Shown piece by piece: positions 23,291-36,158 of a stretch of DNA of 64,000 bases. The position numbers and the translations under genes are program-made. The number at the start of each line of letters is the position of its first letter. Position 1 is the stretch's first letter. The stretch is from the NCBI GenBank assembly GCA_050084515.1, contig CM114271.1:53258001-53322000 (forward strand). Direction: 5' to 3'. Source of the DNA: Blasia pusilla (taxonomy: Eukaryota; Marchantiophyta; Marchantiopsida; Blasiales). Below the pieces are notes generated by a model. That model had not been told where the DNA came from, searched no databases, and was given only the letters and a program-made list of their open reading frames with translations.

Positions 23291-24913
23291 CCAAAGCTAC
23301 TCTCACGTCCACTACCTCGCCTCTCAAAATCCTGAAAGGACGCCGTGATGGCCCTCGTGCCCCTCTCACACGATCACTCTCAATCTTGTGAGTAATCCTT
23401 CAATCACTCAAATTTAACATGTGGCACTCAATCTACACTCTGTCACTGAGACGTGTGCTCTGCGGCAACAAGCAGCGTGGTGCGGAAAATCAACCGATCT
23501 ATGGTCACATCGACAAACCATCCTCAACTCTGGACATCCCACACAGGTCTTTGTCCCCTAAACCCATACATCATCGATGCTCCTAGCATAAGCACGAAAC
23601 CCAATATCCCGAATAACTTCCCAATATCCAGAAAGCCCTCACACTTGTAGGGTAAGAGACCAGAATGGGTAACCTGAAAATAATGTCGATGTTGCTCCTC
23701 GGCAAATTGCAAATCTCGACCCCAACTTGGTCATGAAGACAACTCCTCCAATCAGCAAGTCGTACTCCTCTCGTACTGACGCTGCTCAAACCTCCTTGAT
23801 GTGCGGTGCAAGTCCAGCGGTCCGGTGCGGCACTGGCAGCACGGCACTGGCAGCACGGCACTCGAGAATGGGGTGCGGCACTCGGCGATATATCCTCCTC
23901 AATCATAAATTCACACGCTCTGCTCCTTAGTGAAGGAGCGGCTCCGCAATCGAGATGGTGCGGTGCGGCCACGAGTGGCACGACGCAACAATCGGCGGCG
24001 CGTTGCGGCTACGGGCGTCATGGCACTGTAGTCGACCGTCGTTGAGCAGCTACCAATCACAACATAGCAGCATGAAATGAAAACTCAAACACCATAACCC
24101 GAGGTCATCTGCCATCACTGGTTGATGATGAAACAGCAATGACGATGGCGGCCAAAACAAAGTACGTGGTGGCGACGCAAGTCAGAGAATCAACGGTCGT
24201 CCTAGAAGACCCTCCACTCTATAATGGCGGCAATTGCAACCAAAGGGTGGACAATGAATGAACGCGGCTCTGAGCAACGCTAGGCGGCGACGGCGGCGGC
24301 TGATGGTGGACGGTGGACGATGGACCGTTGACGGTGACGGTTGACCGTTGATGGTGACGGTTGAATATCAACGGCGGACTGTTGACGGTGACTATGACGG
24401 TGATGGCTGCTGTCGGCGTGGCGGCTGGTTTAGGGTTTGAACAATTCAACCCTAAAAATCACCTATCAATGGCAGTTTTGCAAGATTGATCATAACCTTT
24501 TTTCTCGCAACTCCAAATTATGCATCGTCTATTGCACAACGTGCACAACTTCACGATCTATAACAACGTCAAAAAATATTTTGAATCGGACATTCCAGTA
24601 AAAATTGACAAGGACTTCGTAAAGCCCAATGTCTCTTTCTCCTACACAAAATTTGGCAGCGCTTCCACGCTGATTTCTCCCAACAAAAATATAAAACCTG
24701 TGAAAATACAAATCAGCAAGCTACATGGTGCTCCTGAGAGCACCAGCATGGGGAAACCCGCCCCTATCCTCAATCCCTATTAAAAATTGGGCAGCGCTTG
24801 TGAGCACTCTCATGAATCGTTGAACGGGGGATACGATCCCCAACCTGCAAAACCAGTGAGTGACCAACAAGCTCCCCCATGAAGCTCTCTCACTCACTCA
24901 TTCTCTCTTTGTA
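23291..24913 (-). other. Leader of gypsy element 2, with GACGGT-rich block
   Basis: Non-coding stretch between LTR and gag. A degenerate repeat rich in GACGGT / GTTGACGGT words occupies about 24285-24410, and a GCGGCACTGGCAGCACGGCA tandem lies near 23840. No open frame of note. Confidence 0.45.
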
Positions 24914-25411
24914 AAATAAGATCCAATCTCTCTCACAACACCATTGTTCTCACATGTCTCTTTCAATGTCAAACCAAACCCTCTCTCCTAATGAGAGGCT
25001 TCGGTTACACACATAACGGAAGCAAGACTATAGCTCCTCCGCCTCATGCCAAGAGGTTCAACAAAGAGAGAATGAGCTCTCAAGCTCTCTCTTTTTGAGG
25101 TATACCCCTCCCCTCTTCCAAGCTCTCTCCATGTTAACCTATGCTCCCAAGTCACCTCCTTGGTTCTTGACCTGATGTAGGAGGTCAAGGGCTACTTACC
25201 AAAAATAGAAAGTTGATAATATACTCAAAATGGTACTTATCTAAAATAGTAAGTTCCTCAATATGGCTCCAAATGAGCCGAAATGAAGAGAAAACATGCT
25301 CTCTCAGGTTTCTCGAGGCCTCAGAAGGTCATCCTCGACCTATAGAGCATGTCCTCCACTTCTCACGAAGGCGTTCTACTAGATCTCACCGATCTATCCT
25401 AAAAGACGCGA
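24914..25411 (-). repeat. Upstream LTR of gypsy element 2
   Basis: About 490 bp, direct-repeat partner of 17647-18146. Similarity begins at AAAATAAGATCCAATC and ends after GATCTATCCTAAAA. The 130-bp tail of the other copy is absent here. Confidence 0.75.
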
Positions 25412-25429
25412 TAAGGGGGACGGTTGTGT

Positions 25430-25569
25430 GGTCTTCGTGTATATGCGTGAGTATATTTCTTTTATGAGTGGATTGATCCATGTGTTGGGAAGATCGGTGT
25501 TGTGTGGTATGTAGATGTGATGAGCAATGTCACTTTGGGTTGTGTAGCGATGTGGATGCGCACAACAAT
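25430..25569 (+). repeat. LTR tail of the element 1 family, abutting a complete LTR
   Basis: Closely similar to the last part of the LTR that follows (26045-26185): TTGTGTGGT, GTGTATATGC, GTGTTGGGAAGATC, TGTGTAGCGAT. It ends directly at the TGTCACATC start of the next LTR. Confidence 0.65.
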
Positions 25570-26203
25570 TGTCACATCTTAGTTGGCCGACAAGTAGAGT
25601 TCTACCGCATCACCGGAATAATAGATCAACGTGTTGTCTGGGTGTAACTTCATCCTTAAATGTCGGATGAGGTTTGCCACAACCTTTTTGCGCCGGGAAC
25701 ATTGTCTCTGAGGATAGTCCTATCTTGGTCTTAGTTAGTCACGTGATCCGTTGATCGAGTAAATGATCACCCAATAACCTGTATTCACAAGTTACCGTTA
25801 GGATGGCTATTTTTTGGGAGAAGAGCCTTTTGGCTCTTTCCAAGGCTATAAGAGAGGGAGAGATGGCTTTCCCAAGCCATCTTTCTGATGTTGAGCCTTA
25901 GGAGCATCTCTCTGATCTATGTGTATAGGAACTAGGATGTTGGCATCCGGGTTCCCTCATAGTAGAGGGTGGATGTGGGTTTTATAGTGATGTAGATTCA
26001 AGAGTGGGGTTTTAGGTCGGGTGAGCCATTTTTACTCTGATTTTGTTGTGTGGTATGGGTGTATATGCATGAGTGTATTTGGTTTATAAGTGGATCGATC
26101 CGTGTGTTGGGAAGATCTGTGTTGTGTGGTGTGTAGATGTAACCAACGATGTAGGTTGTGTAGCGATATGTATACGCAAGACAAGACCAACTAAGATGTG
26201 ACA
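25570..26203 (+). repeat. Complete LTR of the element 1 family
   Basis: 634 bp bounded by a 17-bp perfect terminal inverted repeat, TGTCACATCTTAGTTGG at 25570 and CCAACTAAGATGTGACA ending at 26203, so it has the TG...CA ends of an LTR. TATAAGAGAGGGAGAGATGG near 25847 is the likely promoter. The bases just outside do not match as a target duplication. Confidence 0.82.
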
Positions 26204-27740
26204 TGGGTCAAAGATGTCTTATGGTAACCTCAATTTCAATGAATCAATTATGAAAAACTAATGAAAAGGAGAGACCTAGAGAGTCATCCCAGTGGGTTGA
26301 GGGTCCACATAGCTTGTTTTCTCCCAAAATGAGTGCATTCCCAATATGTAAGAGAGACCCTTTAGTTTTAGTCCTTTTTTTTCAACGATGCAAAAAGATA
26401 AAGGGAAATTTTAAGGGCCAGATAAATGGGCCCAAGTCTTCCCGAATATAACTTGGGATTACAATAATTTATCCTATCCAATTGAAGAATTTTTTTTTTT
26501 GAATTTTTTTAAAGTAGAAAATAAATCCACCTGCTTGGATTTATTGTGATTTTGAATGTTTCCTTTGGGAATAACATTAATCGTCCTTATATTTTAAAAT
26601 CTGCTTAAATTTGAATCATTATAATTTTATTTTTATAATTTTCCAACAACGCTGACACCTTACTAACCCATTCCATGCTAATATTTTCGAGATTGTATTT
26701 GCGATAAGACAAAATAGTTACATATTTACTACTAATTAGGTGTTTGTGCGATGCACGGGAAATAAAAAAGTATTTGGGAGTCTTTAGTCTGGCCCATGAA
26801 AGGAGGGGACGGGAGTGAAAGGACTTATGATGTTACACACAAATTCAAGATTTTTTTCTGCTGCCCGTAACATGTGAAATATTTTTTTGTTGCCCACTTG
26901 CCACGTGTCAAACAAACACGTGTTTGAAAATTTAGAAGGCATCTCCAATAATTAAATATATTTTGAAATACCCTTTGAAGTTTTACACTATGGTGAGTGT
27001 AAAATGAGTAGGGAATGGAGTCATCTATACTTTCATCATAGGGATGATTTACAAGTGGCAACACAGGATAGTCCACCACGTGTCCTTTGAATGTACCACG
27101 TGGCATGGGCATTCGGATAAGGAGGCATTCAAATAACATTCAAAGTTAGGAACCGAGAACGGGGCGTTTAGGGTTAGGGACCATGCATCACATGGTCCCC
27201 TTAGGCGGTCCTAACTAGTGTTTGAATATCGGAGACATGGGAGATGATCATAAGGACAAAATTTCTAGGAGTACGTTCCTAAGAATTAGGAGAGTGATCA
27301 TTATTTTTAGAGTGGAAAGAGATTTCTTCTTCTTTAGTCTTTGGTAAAAAATAATTAAAATAAAAAATAATTGAAATAAACATGGTTCTCCCCAAGATGT
27401 CTAATTGTCTAACTAAGATCTTGGAATAAAAAAGACTTCATAGAAACAGGAAAGTACTTTTAAAAAAGAGCATCTATGCAAGGCATGCCATGCCGACTAG
27501 TCATTGTGAAGCGCCATTGTGTTCCCTTCTCTCGGTCTCTTCGAGCAGTCCCGGTTTCATAAGCCTCTAAGAAAGGAATAAAATATATATAGAAAAAAGG
27601 ATGGGGAACCCATCACGGTTTCATAAGGGGGTACGAGTGACGCGTGGATCCCAAAGAGAGGTGATTGCAATAATGGAACCTGTCAATTTCCACATCGTGA
27701 CAAGTTTGGCTTTCCAGACGCCTCACGATAGTCCGAGAGA
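26204..27740. other. Intergenic, AT-rich; Helitron-like 3' end motif
   Basis: No gene seen. On the minus strand near 26760-26735, CCCGTGCATCGCACAAACAC followed by CTAAT resembles the hairpin and CTRR-T end of plant Helitrons. A matching 5' end was not found. Confidence 0.4.
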
Positions 27741-28261
27741 TCAGAGGTGTTATTGCTGCCTCGTGGGCCGTGTCTGAGTGACGGGTCCTTTCACCCGTAT
27801 TGCCTGCTCGGAATCGGGATCGTCTCTAGTAATGCCCGTGGTAAAACTTTCCCGCGGCGGCACTATTCAGGGTCGGCACCAGATATCCGAAGATGGATAT
27901 TCGTTCTTATGTGGGATGGCAGGGTCTCATACGCATGTAAATGGCATGCAGATGGTGAGTGCATGCCATCGCACCGTGTCAGATTTGAAATTCAAATGTA
28001 GTATGCTATAAATCAGCAGCAAGACTCTGGGAAAATCTCATTCCAGCCTTCCGCGCTGGAAACCATGTGAGGAGAGGTAGTGACCCCGCTTTGTTCGTAT
28101 TGCTGGCGCATTGGAGAGGTAGTGACCCCTGCCCTGAGGGATTTTGTCTGCAATTCTTTCGTTGAGGCTTGAGGGAGCTTGTTTGCAATTCATTCGTGGT
28201 CATGTTGCCTCAACTTGCTCCGTATTTGCTTTTTCAATAGGCGCTGATTTCTGAACGTTTT
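27741..28261. other. Moderate-GC stretch, unrecognised
   Basis: Two overlapping short open frames (about 80 codons) occur at 27747-28011. Neither resembles a known family. Treated as non-coding for now. Confidence 0.3.
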
Positions 28262-29132
28262 GGCTTCTTCATCGTTCATGCTCATGTTGGCTATGTATTG
28301 ATGATCCTGCTTCATTCGTGGTCCTATTCCTTATTGGATCGAGTGGGATTGTTCGTATCGGTTTCAATACGAACATTGTTGAATCTCCTCTGTCCGTCCG
28401 TGAAGGAGAGGTTTGTGTAAATTTTATGAACATGAGAACAAGAGGAAGGGTTCAATCATTGCGCAGGTGTATTAGGTACCTCCTGTGATAAACCCACAAA
28501 GATTTTGGCCCGATGTTGATTTCCGCGGCTCCAATACTTACTGCGAGTCTGGAATGCCTTCCATAAGCACATTTGGCAGCGCACGAATTTAGGGTCAAAT
28601 TGCGTGCCTTAAGGGGATTTGGAGCAATTCTTTTATTCATCCGATTCTCGTCCAAGTGTAATAGGTTCCGCGCGTTCGCATATTATTTAGAGATGTAGCC
28701 ATTGGTGTTTTCTTTTCTAATATGCATGTTCATCGGTCAAATTCGAAATGCCACTTCTTCGTTCATGGTCATGTTGGCTCTGTATTGCTGATCCTGCTTC
28801 GTTCTGTTCATGGTCCTATTCCTTCTTGGCATGAGTGGGATTGCTTCGTATTGGCTTCAAATGTATTGTTGAATCTCCTCCTTCTGTCTCAACATGAAGG
28901 TGAGGTTTGTGTCCATTTTATGAACATGTTCGTCATTGCATAGACTGTATCAGGTAGGTAACTAGATGGGTAACTAGATGGAATTGCGCAGGTGTATTAC
29001 GTACCTCCTGCGATAAACCCACGAAGGTTTTTTTGGCCCGATGTTGACAGCCGGGGCTCCAACACTTACTGCAAGTCCGGAATGCCTTCCATAAGCACAA
29101 TTGGCAGCGCACGAATTTAGGGTCGATTGAGG
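28262..29132. repeat. Direct duplication of a ~380-bp block
   Basis: Unit 1 (28262-28640) and unit 2 (28752-29132) run in the same order: CATGTTGGCT, GATCCTGCTTC, GGTCCTATTCCTT, TGTTGAATCTCCTC, GAGGTTTGTGT, ATTGCGCAGGTGTATTA, TGGCCCGATGTTGA, GGAATGCCTTCCATAAGCAC, GGCAGCGCACGAATTTAGGG. Divergence is moderate with indels. No coding content. Confidence 0.8.
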
Positions 29133-31585
29133 CGCTCTTGGTTTTGACAGAGTTAGAATGCTTTCCATTTTCAAGGTTGGCATGCGATGGGCTTTTCTAT
29201 TCATTGGGTGTCATTATGCATGGTGTAGTCCATATTCATTCCTTCAACCCTGTGAATGGAATCATTATCTTGGTTTGTCGTGGAGAGATTTCGGTTCATA
29301 GTTAATTTGAAGTGCAAAGCCTTGCGAGTATCCCATTAGATAATGTCGGAATGCTTTCCATGAAAATTTACAAGTCATGGGTTCAATACATTTGTGAACA
29401 TCAGATCAAGACGAACGTATTTATGAACATGTTGATCCCTCCCCACCGATGCGTATACAAGTCATGGGCTCAATAAATTTATCATGTTACTTCCGTTGTA
29501 AGCTGAGTTTTTTCATCATGGAAAGTTCAAGAGCCATTGTATAGGATCTCACCTTATGTTATCTATTGAGTTGTTTGGGGTGGGTGTGGATGCCAAAAGT
29601 GACCATGTTGCAAGAGGTGTGCTTTCTGATCTATCGGAATTTGGGGCTATCATAATGCTTTCGATTTTATGAGAGAGGATTGTCTGAATGGTAGATGCTT
29701 ATGCGTATTAAGCTATCATGTGTGATGTTTGAATAAAATGATCTATATGTATGTAACGTACAATTGAGTGAATATTGTTAATGTTATATATCATTTTTAA
29801 GGAGAAGGCAGAGCCACTTTGGAAAGAATGTGTTGACAAACACATTCGTCCGGTATGATCAATCAGGTTAAGATATATTATCTCAAATACTAGATTTTAC
29901 TTGATATGTTCTCATAAGAAAGAGAAGCACTCACAAAAAATACAATGTCCGTGAATGAGGAGATAGCCCTCACATGACGACCCTATGAGAAGGTTATTTT
30001 GAGTGAACAATCACTTAGATAGATGGAATGTATTCCTCGTGATGGTGTAGATACTATTGAGGCAAAAGTAATTTATTAGAAGTGGACTAGTTTATAAACA
30101 AACCATTTTCTATACACCACCAGTGTTGCTGATGAAGTCAAAATTGATCATCCTATTATTTGTTCTCTTGATAATTGCTTCAAATACATTCTAGACCTCG
30201 AAACTTGCTTTAACTGAGTAGTGGTGATATTTTAACTTATGTTGTTTATGTTGTCAATGAAGGGTACGTACTGAAGGTGTATGGCTCCAAGTGAATCAGA
30301 TGAAAAAAGTTTGGCTACAAAGTCCCCCCCTGTCAGAATTAGAAGAGCTAGTATAGAGGAAGAGATAGAGCTGGAAAACATTGAGTAAGTGGAATAAGAG
30401 TTAAAACAATTTGCAGAGGAAGTTTCCAAGTTCTACATCGAATGTGCAATTGATGAGGAAGAGGAGAAAGAGAGGCTAAAGCTCTAGCATGGTTTATGGA
30501 AAATCAGTGGGAAGAACAACTTTCCAGATACAAGAAGAAAATTGACGAGGAGGAGGAAAGGTGGCGGAATATTAAGGTTTGGTCGCCAAAATGAGGCATA
30601 TTACAAGCAATTGTAGATTTTTGTCAGTGTAGTCTAGGAGAATGATGTAGTACGTAGTAAAAAGTACTACTGCTTGAGAGAGGGCTAACTCTCAAGTTGA
30701 AGAGTGAATGTCCTCGTGATTCATATTATGTCATACTTCCTCAATTGACATTGGATAAAGTTCTGACCATTTGGTAGGCTTTCCTTATGTGATATACCAA
30801 ACATGAAATGAAGCAATTGTATAAAGAATGGTTATATGTGGCAAACATGTCAAAGAACACAAGAACATTCCACCTTTGCCACAAACTCACAGACGCATAT
30901 TATTTTGGCAGGAGAAAGAAAGCATTATAGCATTCCCATTGAGGAAACACTTTATATGCTTCGTATATTCTTAGTGGCGGTCCCATATGTGATATAGGCA
31001 AGATGGTTTGATGGATGTAACACTTGGAAGATGGGATTTCCAATTGCAAGTATAAAACAGAAAGTATTCTGACATTGTATGTCAAAAAACCTGCTAGTGA
31101 TCAATCTTTTTATATATAAAATATTTAGCTTTTCAAGCCATGTAAATATTTTGCTCATACAATTTGGACTATGTGTTGGGCAGATCCTCAAATTTACCCA
31201 AACTATTCAAGAGATTAGCTATCTAAATCTAACGTGTCACGATGTTTTTTGGATCCATTATGGTATGCAATATAAAGTACTCCAACAACTTGGAATATAT
31301 GGAAGGGAAGGCATTATGCAATCATCTTCAACATGTTGGTGCTTTTGACTAAAAGTATAGTGTGTATAGTGCATGTGTAGGTGTATTTCAATACAGACTT
31401 AGCAGACCATGAATAGGTTATGATAAAGGAAATATAATGAAAACACACGATTCTGTAATTGATTTCAGATCATAAAGTTATTAGAATATCTATGTGACAG
31501 ATAGATACATAAGATCATCTCCCAAGTATGCCAAGCCTACAACCAAAATAAAGCTCAAATAAATGTAAATGCGAGATAACTGGAT
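29133..31585. other. Intergenic; small acidic coding-like patch near 30.3-30.6 kb
   Basis: Mostly AT-rich with stops. Plus-strand 30330-30580 has Glu/Lys-rich text (RRASIEEEIELENIE, then DEEEEKERLKL) interrupted by stops, possibly a decayed coiled-coil exon. Nothing else recognised. Confidence 0.35.
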
Positions 31586-32212
31586 TCAAGATTGATGAAG
31601 AACTGGATGCCTAAACTTCTTGGGGCAAAGATCAAAGGAAATCCGAGCTCGTAGAAATTCCCAAGCACTACGATTATGATCTAAACATTGCAAAACCTCG
31701 CTGTTTGCCATCATCAATTGTACGATACTCTCATCTGTCAAAAGAGCTTTCACTTGTAACACAAACTTCTCAATGATTTCCGGCAAACCATCAATGGTTT
31801 TTTCTAAACGGTAACTTTCTAGCTTGCCTAGCAAAATTCGTTGATTTTGAAATCCCTTCACAATAGACTCCATTGTACTGCAAACATCTGAGATTACTTT
31901 CAACCTGGTTGACAACTCTTGCAACTCTGAAAATATTCCCTTATGAGATTTAGGTGCCTTGTTTCCTACAGGGCGCATGAAAATCTTCACAAATGCATCA
32001 TCAAAGTTCCTATTCATATTTGATAAAGACAGATTGGTACTAGAAAATGGAGAGTAAGAATTGGTGTGGTTGGATTTCCTCTGGCGTTTCCCAATGTCTT
32101 GAAGTGATGTATTGCCTCTATCGCCTTCATCCAGTGCTTGTCCAGGTTTGGAATCTTGGCCAAGCTCGATCACAACTTCTCTGGTCCTCTTTCTTGCATC
32201 AATACTTTCCAT
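31586..32212 (-). CDS. Unrecognised 208-residue protein
   Basis: A single open frame. The chosen start is the ATG at 32212 in an ACCATGG context (protein begins MESIDARKRTREVV); the frame stays open to 32338 upstream without another ATG. It contains two basic, nuclear-signal-like patches (DARKRTRE, GKRQRKS), a Ser/Asn-rich stretch, then a mostly helical half (LQELSTRLKVI, IVKGFQNQRILLGKLESY, IIEKFVLQVKALLTDE). No signal peptide or membrane segment. It lies downstream of the MULE/SWIM gene on the same strand and could be an accessory protein of that element or a host gene. I do not recognise a family. Absence of stops over 208 codons with sensible composition makes it probably real. Confidence 0.5.
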   Translation of the reverse strand: MESIDARKRTREVVIELGQDSKPGQALDEGDRGNTSLQDIGKRQRKSNHTNSYSPFSSTNLSLSNMNRNFDDAFVKIFMRPVGNKAPKSHKGIFSELQELSTRLKVISDVCSTMESIVKGFQNQRILLGKLESYRLEKTIDGLPEIIEKFVLQVKALLTDESIVQLMMANSEVLQCLDHNRSAWEFLRARISFDLCPKKFRHPVLHQS

Positions 32213-32841
32213 GGTTGCTGATGGAAATGGATTTATTGAGACTGGAATCAAAATTTTGGCAGAGCAACTTGAAAATGGAAGATATGAGCGCCAGTCGAAG
32301 ACTTCCTCACTAAGTTTCTCCCTGAAGAAGCAATTCACTCAATTTCTCCTTGCGATATCACTGGTATTACAGAACCCCGTGGCCCAATTTTTTTCTATTT
32401 CCTATCCAGAAATGCGCGTCTAAGAGTAGCCATACCAGCTTGGGCAGATTGGCCCCCTGAAATCGAAACGCCACGAGATCGAAACACCACTCCTGATCGT
32501 GTTAGACCTTACAAATTTAAAACTTGAATGGGAATGGCTTGGTCCCGGTCCTACACGCGCATAAAACATGCCTCGTCATGCAAGTTTGGAAGCCTAGGGC
32601 TGGCGGCTATGTTAGGCTAGGTTCCGCGATCCAACGCGGTGAAGAACTGTAAATTAAGAATGCTTTCCTAACGACAAACCTGAAAGGCATTCTGTTAATT
32701 ATTCACTACTCGTGGTGGGAAAAAAATTCAATGATATTCATTGTAAGGAAATGCATCATTTACAGGGCATAGGCATACCTTCCCACAACTTGAAAAATAC
32801 CACTGACATTATGTGCCACCAAGTACTCGGCTCGTATTGTT

Positions 32842-35800
32842 TCAGGTCGCTGACATTGCCTGTTTGTCCAACTCAGCTTGTGGTCCTAACTTCTTCTTCT
32901 TTGTTTTGGGCTTTGGAAAGCATGGTAACTTACTTGAAGTTTCGTCTTGTGCCTGAGCCATCACTCTGGTATGTCCTGCTCCATATTTTGTACCTCATCT
33001 CTTTGCTTGTTTAGACCATCGTTCGATGTTGGACTTCACTCGTTTAAGCGAATTATTATTTTGGAACCCGTCCTTGTAAATATGGAAGGGATTTCTAGGC
33101 TGATTATTCAAGCCGTTCACAAACATAACTTTTGCGCTCTCAATCCGCTCATTTATTTCTCTCAACATTTTGGACGCCATCGTAAGAAATAACTGATTTC
33201 CTTGACACTGATTCCGCAATTGAGAGTACAGCTTGTCCATAGCAACCTCCATATCCTTGTTACTTGGTTTGGGGATGTTCAGTGCTTCAAGTATTGGTGT
33301 ATCCTGAGTGAAAGTGCCCGTGTCCATATCTTCATATGGAATGCCTCCTGAATCACACCAAATAGTGCATAAATACATGAGAATGTGATGAATTGCCAAA
33401 ACACACGTCTATATGTATACAAGCAACCTCACAAGTGTCCCCCTGAATCATGAGTAAATTTAGATGGTGTCCATATCATTCACCTTGTGTATCATTGAGG
33501 TCCAGGATGTGATTGGACAATGGAAGGTCAAGAGTGATTGAATCCGTCCTGCTCATCTTTAATTGAGCAATTCCGCCATGCTTTGTGCCTACTCTCGTCC
33601 CAAGTATTTTCACAAGGTCCTCTTCGCTGTAATCATCTTGTAGTAGAGCACCAATCTACAAAGAAATGGAAGGAATCAATTGAAAAGATTCAATCAATAA
33701 AATGACGTGCAGAAAAAGGTGCACGATTGCTTAATTTTATGCTATCCAAGACAAACCAACCTTTTTCTTACCATATGTTTGCATATGTTTCCTTTTAGTG
33801 ACCAAGGACACTCACAATGGCCCCATTCAATGTCATAGTTGTAGACTTCATACCACTTATTGGGTATGGTTTGGCTCCTCACCTGTGCCATCCTAACTTG
33901 CCCCCTAGATTCTGTAAGTTGCACATCATCTGCTAGGATTTCTCTTCCCTTCAGAACTGCATTATTCACATATTGTTCCTCTACTGCATTTCGAACAAAC
34001 CCATTTTTTTTCAGCAAGTGTATATGGAAGTACCATGCCTCTACAAAACTATTGAGCTTCCAAACCAAGTAGTCTCCTCTTCTTTGAGACATACTTCTGT
34101 TGTCATCTGCTAGAATTGCCTTCATGCTTCCATGATATGCTTCAATTGCAACATTTGAGTTCTGGTTTGCATGAGGGTAGTCCCTCGCTGCTTTAACCCA
34201 CTTGTCTGCACACAAAAACAAATCACATTCTTATCTTGTACATGCTGGCCCTTGCAATGAGTGGCACAAAGTTAATGAAAGTGTGATAAAAAAGGGAACA
34301 ATTATGGAAGGGGAAAAAAGGTAAAGTGTTTGTAGCCACCTAGTTTTGGCTCCCAATAAGTCTGTATATAGTTGATGAATTCCACTTCATCCCTGAAGTC
34401 TACATAGAATTGATGCAACATCATTCTCGCATTGTCCAAGATCACACCTCTAGTGTACGTGCCACATCGATTTACATACATAATCTCCCCTAGGCGTCGT
34501 GACATCTGAGCTCTCATTATCGCGCAGCTGACCTTCCGCTTTGGCTGCTTTAGCCAGTCATGGCGTACATGCCAAAGACAAAGTATGATATTTGACTTTG
34601 CAAAAGTTACCCTGCAAGTGAATATGACCATGTGCTTAACTTTCATTGGGATAACAGTCTCGGAATGCCTTTCCTAATGTAATCAATATGTGCATGACAG
34701 GAAATTTGACTCAGGTTTTTTCATTTAAATAAAAAGTGTGATGTACCCTTTTACCAAGATACCGCAACTTTAGGATCCCAAGAATACCTTAATGCATTTT
34801 GCTCGGCGTTGGCATCATCCAGTATGATTGCATTCGGCTCCCAAGATTTTTGTTGTAGTCTACACTTTTCCGCCACTGCCCGCAACCATTTCACCAAATG
34901 CACCTCCTTTGAGCTACTAGTCAAAATCCAAGCTACAGGTATTCCAGTATGGTGCTCGTCGAACACCAAAATAGTGTACAAAGGAAACTACACAAGAGTA
35001 TACAACAGATGAGGTTTCTTACAAGTAGCAATGGCATCTCAAATACATCTTCCATTTCAATCATGAAAGCACATTTTCATCATTGTATATTTCAAAGACT
35101 ACTTAACTTAGTACCTTTCTTCGATTGGTACCAAACGTACTATCCATGCTCAAAACACTGTTGTGTCCATATTTCACCATCGCTTGCAACTGCCAAGTGC
35201 TTTGGAATCTGAGTATGAAAGGTCTGGCATCATCTAAATAAGGCTCATAAATAAAGACCTTCTCTGGATAGAGATTTATAAATGCACTTAATGATTGATT
35301 CTCATCTATGCAAAACTGGAACGTCTCCATATTCAACTCCTTTTTTGCATTTGCAATATCATGCATTTGCATGAAATCATCCCTTATCATGCTTTTTTGA
35401 AAGTCAAGAGATGTTTTAGATCGATATTTTAGCATGAGGCCATGTTGCAACATAATCTGGTGGGGCTTTACCCCAAGACGAAGTCTCTCTTTTATGAAGC
35501 ATCTCAGCTCATTTGAGATCCTAGGAGAATACATTGTTGGAGTTCCCAAACTTGTTGGATCATTAGATCCATGGCATGGTTTTCCATCCTTGTCTATGTG
35601 CAACCTGTGTTTGTAAACTATTCTGGCCGCATGCATTGGAGACTTCAGTTCGGATACTGAAAAATGACATTGGCATCCTCGCTTCCAACTCTCTCCTCGG
35701 ATTATTTTTTGTGCACGAGGACGACTTCCCGGGCTTGTCTTGGGAAGGTTTGACCTGTTCAATATACGCAGGAATGCATTCTATCAGGAATAAATTGACC

Positions 35801-36158
35801 ACTCAACTACATGGGACTACAATCATATGCTCTAAATTGAACGTGTGACACTTATTCAACCAAAATATAATAAACGATTAAAATAAGGACTATGTAATTC
35901 TATGTAAAAAATAATGAAACTTCTGCCTACTCGCGTGTTCACAACTGGTTGATGCAAGCGTCGATTGTCTTGAGGCCCGTAAGCACAAAAATAAATAGTG
36001 TAAGATGCTTCCTCTCCTTCTTCTTCTCGTAACCTTTCTCCTATGCATTTTGATGTACCTTTCCAAAAGGTAGTGGGATTTATATTGTCTCCGATACCCT
36101 CACCTATAATGAAATCCTCGAGCCTATACCAAGGGATATATCTTTGCATTATAGACAT
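32842..36158 (-). CDS. MULE-type transposase-like protein with SWIM zinc finger (multi-exon)
   Basis: Related to Mutator-like transposases, including their domesticated plant relatives. Proposed exons on the minus strand: 36158-35931 (YIPWYRLEDFIIGEGIGD), about 35793-35115 (GCQCHFSV, HIDKDGKPCHG, then SMDSTFGTNRRK with the first catalytic Asp), 34987-34763 (FPLYTILVFDEHHTGIPVAW, IILDDANAE with the second Asp), about 34640-34320 (ILCLWHVRHDWLK), about 34215-33774, 33657-33481 and about 33352-32842. The SWIM finger is CECPWSLKGNICKH (C-x-C-x8-C-x-H) near 33.8 kb. The last exon ends in a basic tail (KPKTKKKKLG). Most joins have GT-AG signals; the 34763/34640 join does not keep phase as I drew it. 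No terminal inverted repeats were found, so active transposon and domesticated gene are both open. Confidence 0.75.

Larger units (their letters stand above)
17518..25411 (-). mobile_element. Ty3/gypsy element 2 (minus strand) with DNA methyltransferase and PHD finger, degenerate
   Basis: Read on the minus strand: LTR (25411-24914), leader, gag (23.3-22.06 kb), methyltransferase with its N-terminal linker (22053-21226), RT (21225-20590), RNase H (20646-20068), integrase (20036-18711), PHD finger (18599-18459), and downstream LTR (18146-17518). RT before integrase identifies Ty3/gypsy. Protease is missing: the gag zinc-knuckle region joins almost directly to the linker that normally follows protease. 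A second deletion joins methyltransferase motif VIII to the middle of RT. Frameshifts and stops are present in every domain. This is the only copy in the window that keeps the 3' half of pol. Confidence 0.85.
12501..26203 (+). mobile_element. Degenerate Ty3/gypsy element 1 (plus strand), interrupted by a copia solo LTR and by element 2
   Basis: Parts in order: LTR at 12501, non-coding leader, gag near 14.4-15.6 kb, gag end and protease at 15.6-16.7 kb, a copia solo LTR, a trace of methyltransferase motif I near 17.35 kb, then minus-strand element 2 inserted, then the downstream LTR at 25570-26203. The two LTRs share GACAAGTAGAGTTCTACCG, a TATAAGAGAGGGAGAGATGG promoter-like block and ATCCGG-TTCCCTCATAGTAG. 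RT, RNase H and integrase of this copy are not found. It is a nested, long-dead copy. That the two LTRs belong to one insertion is inferred from orientation and similarity. Confidence 0.7.
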
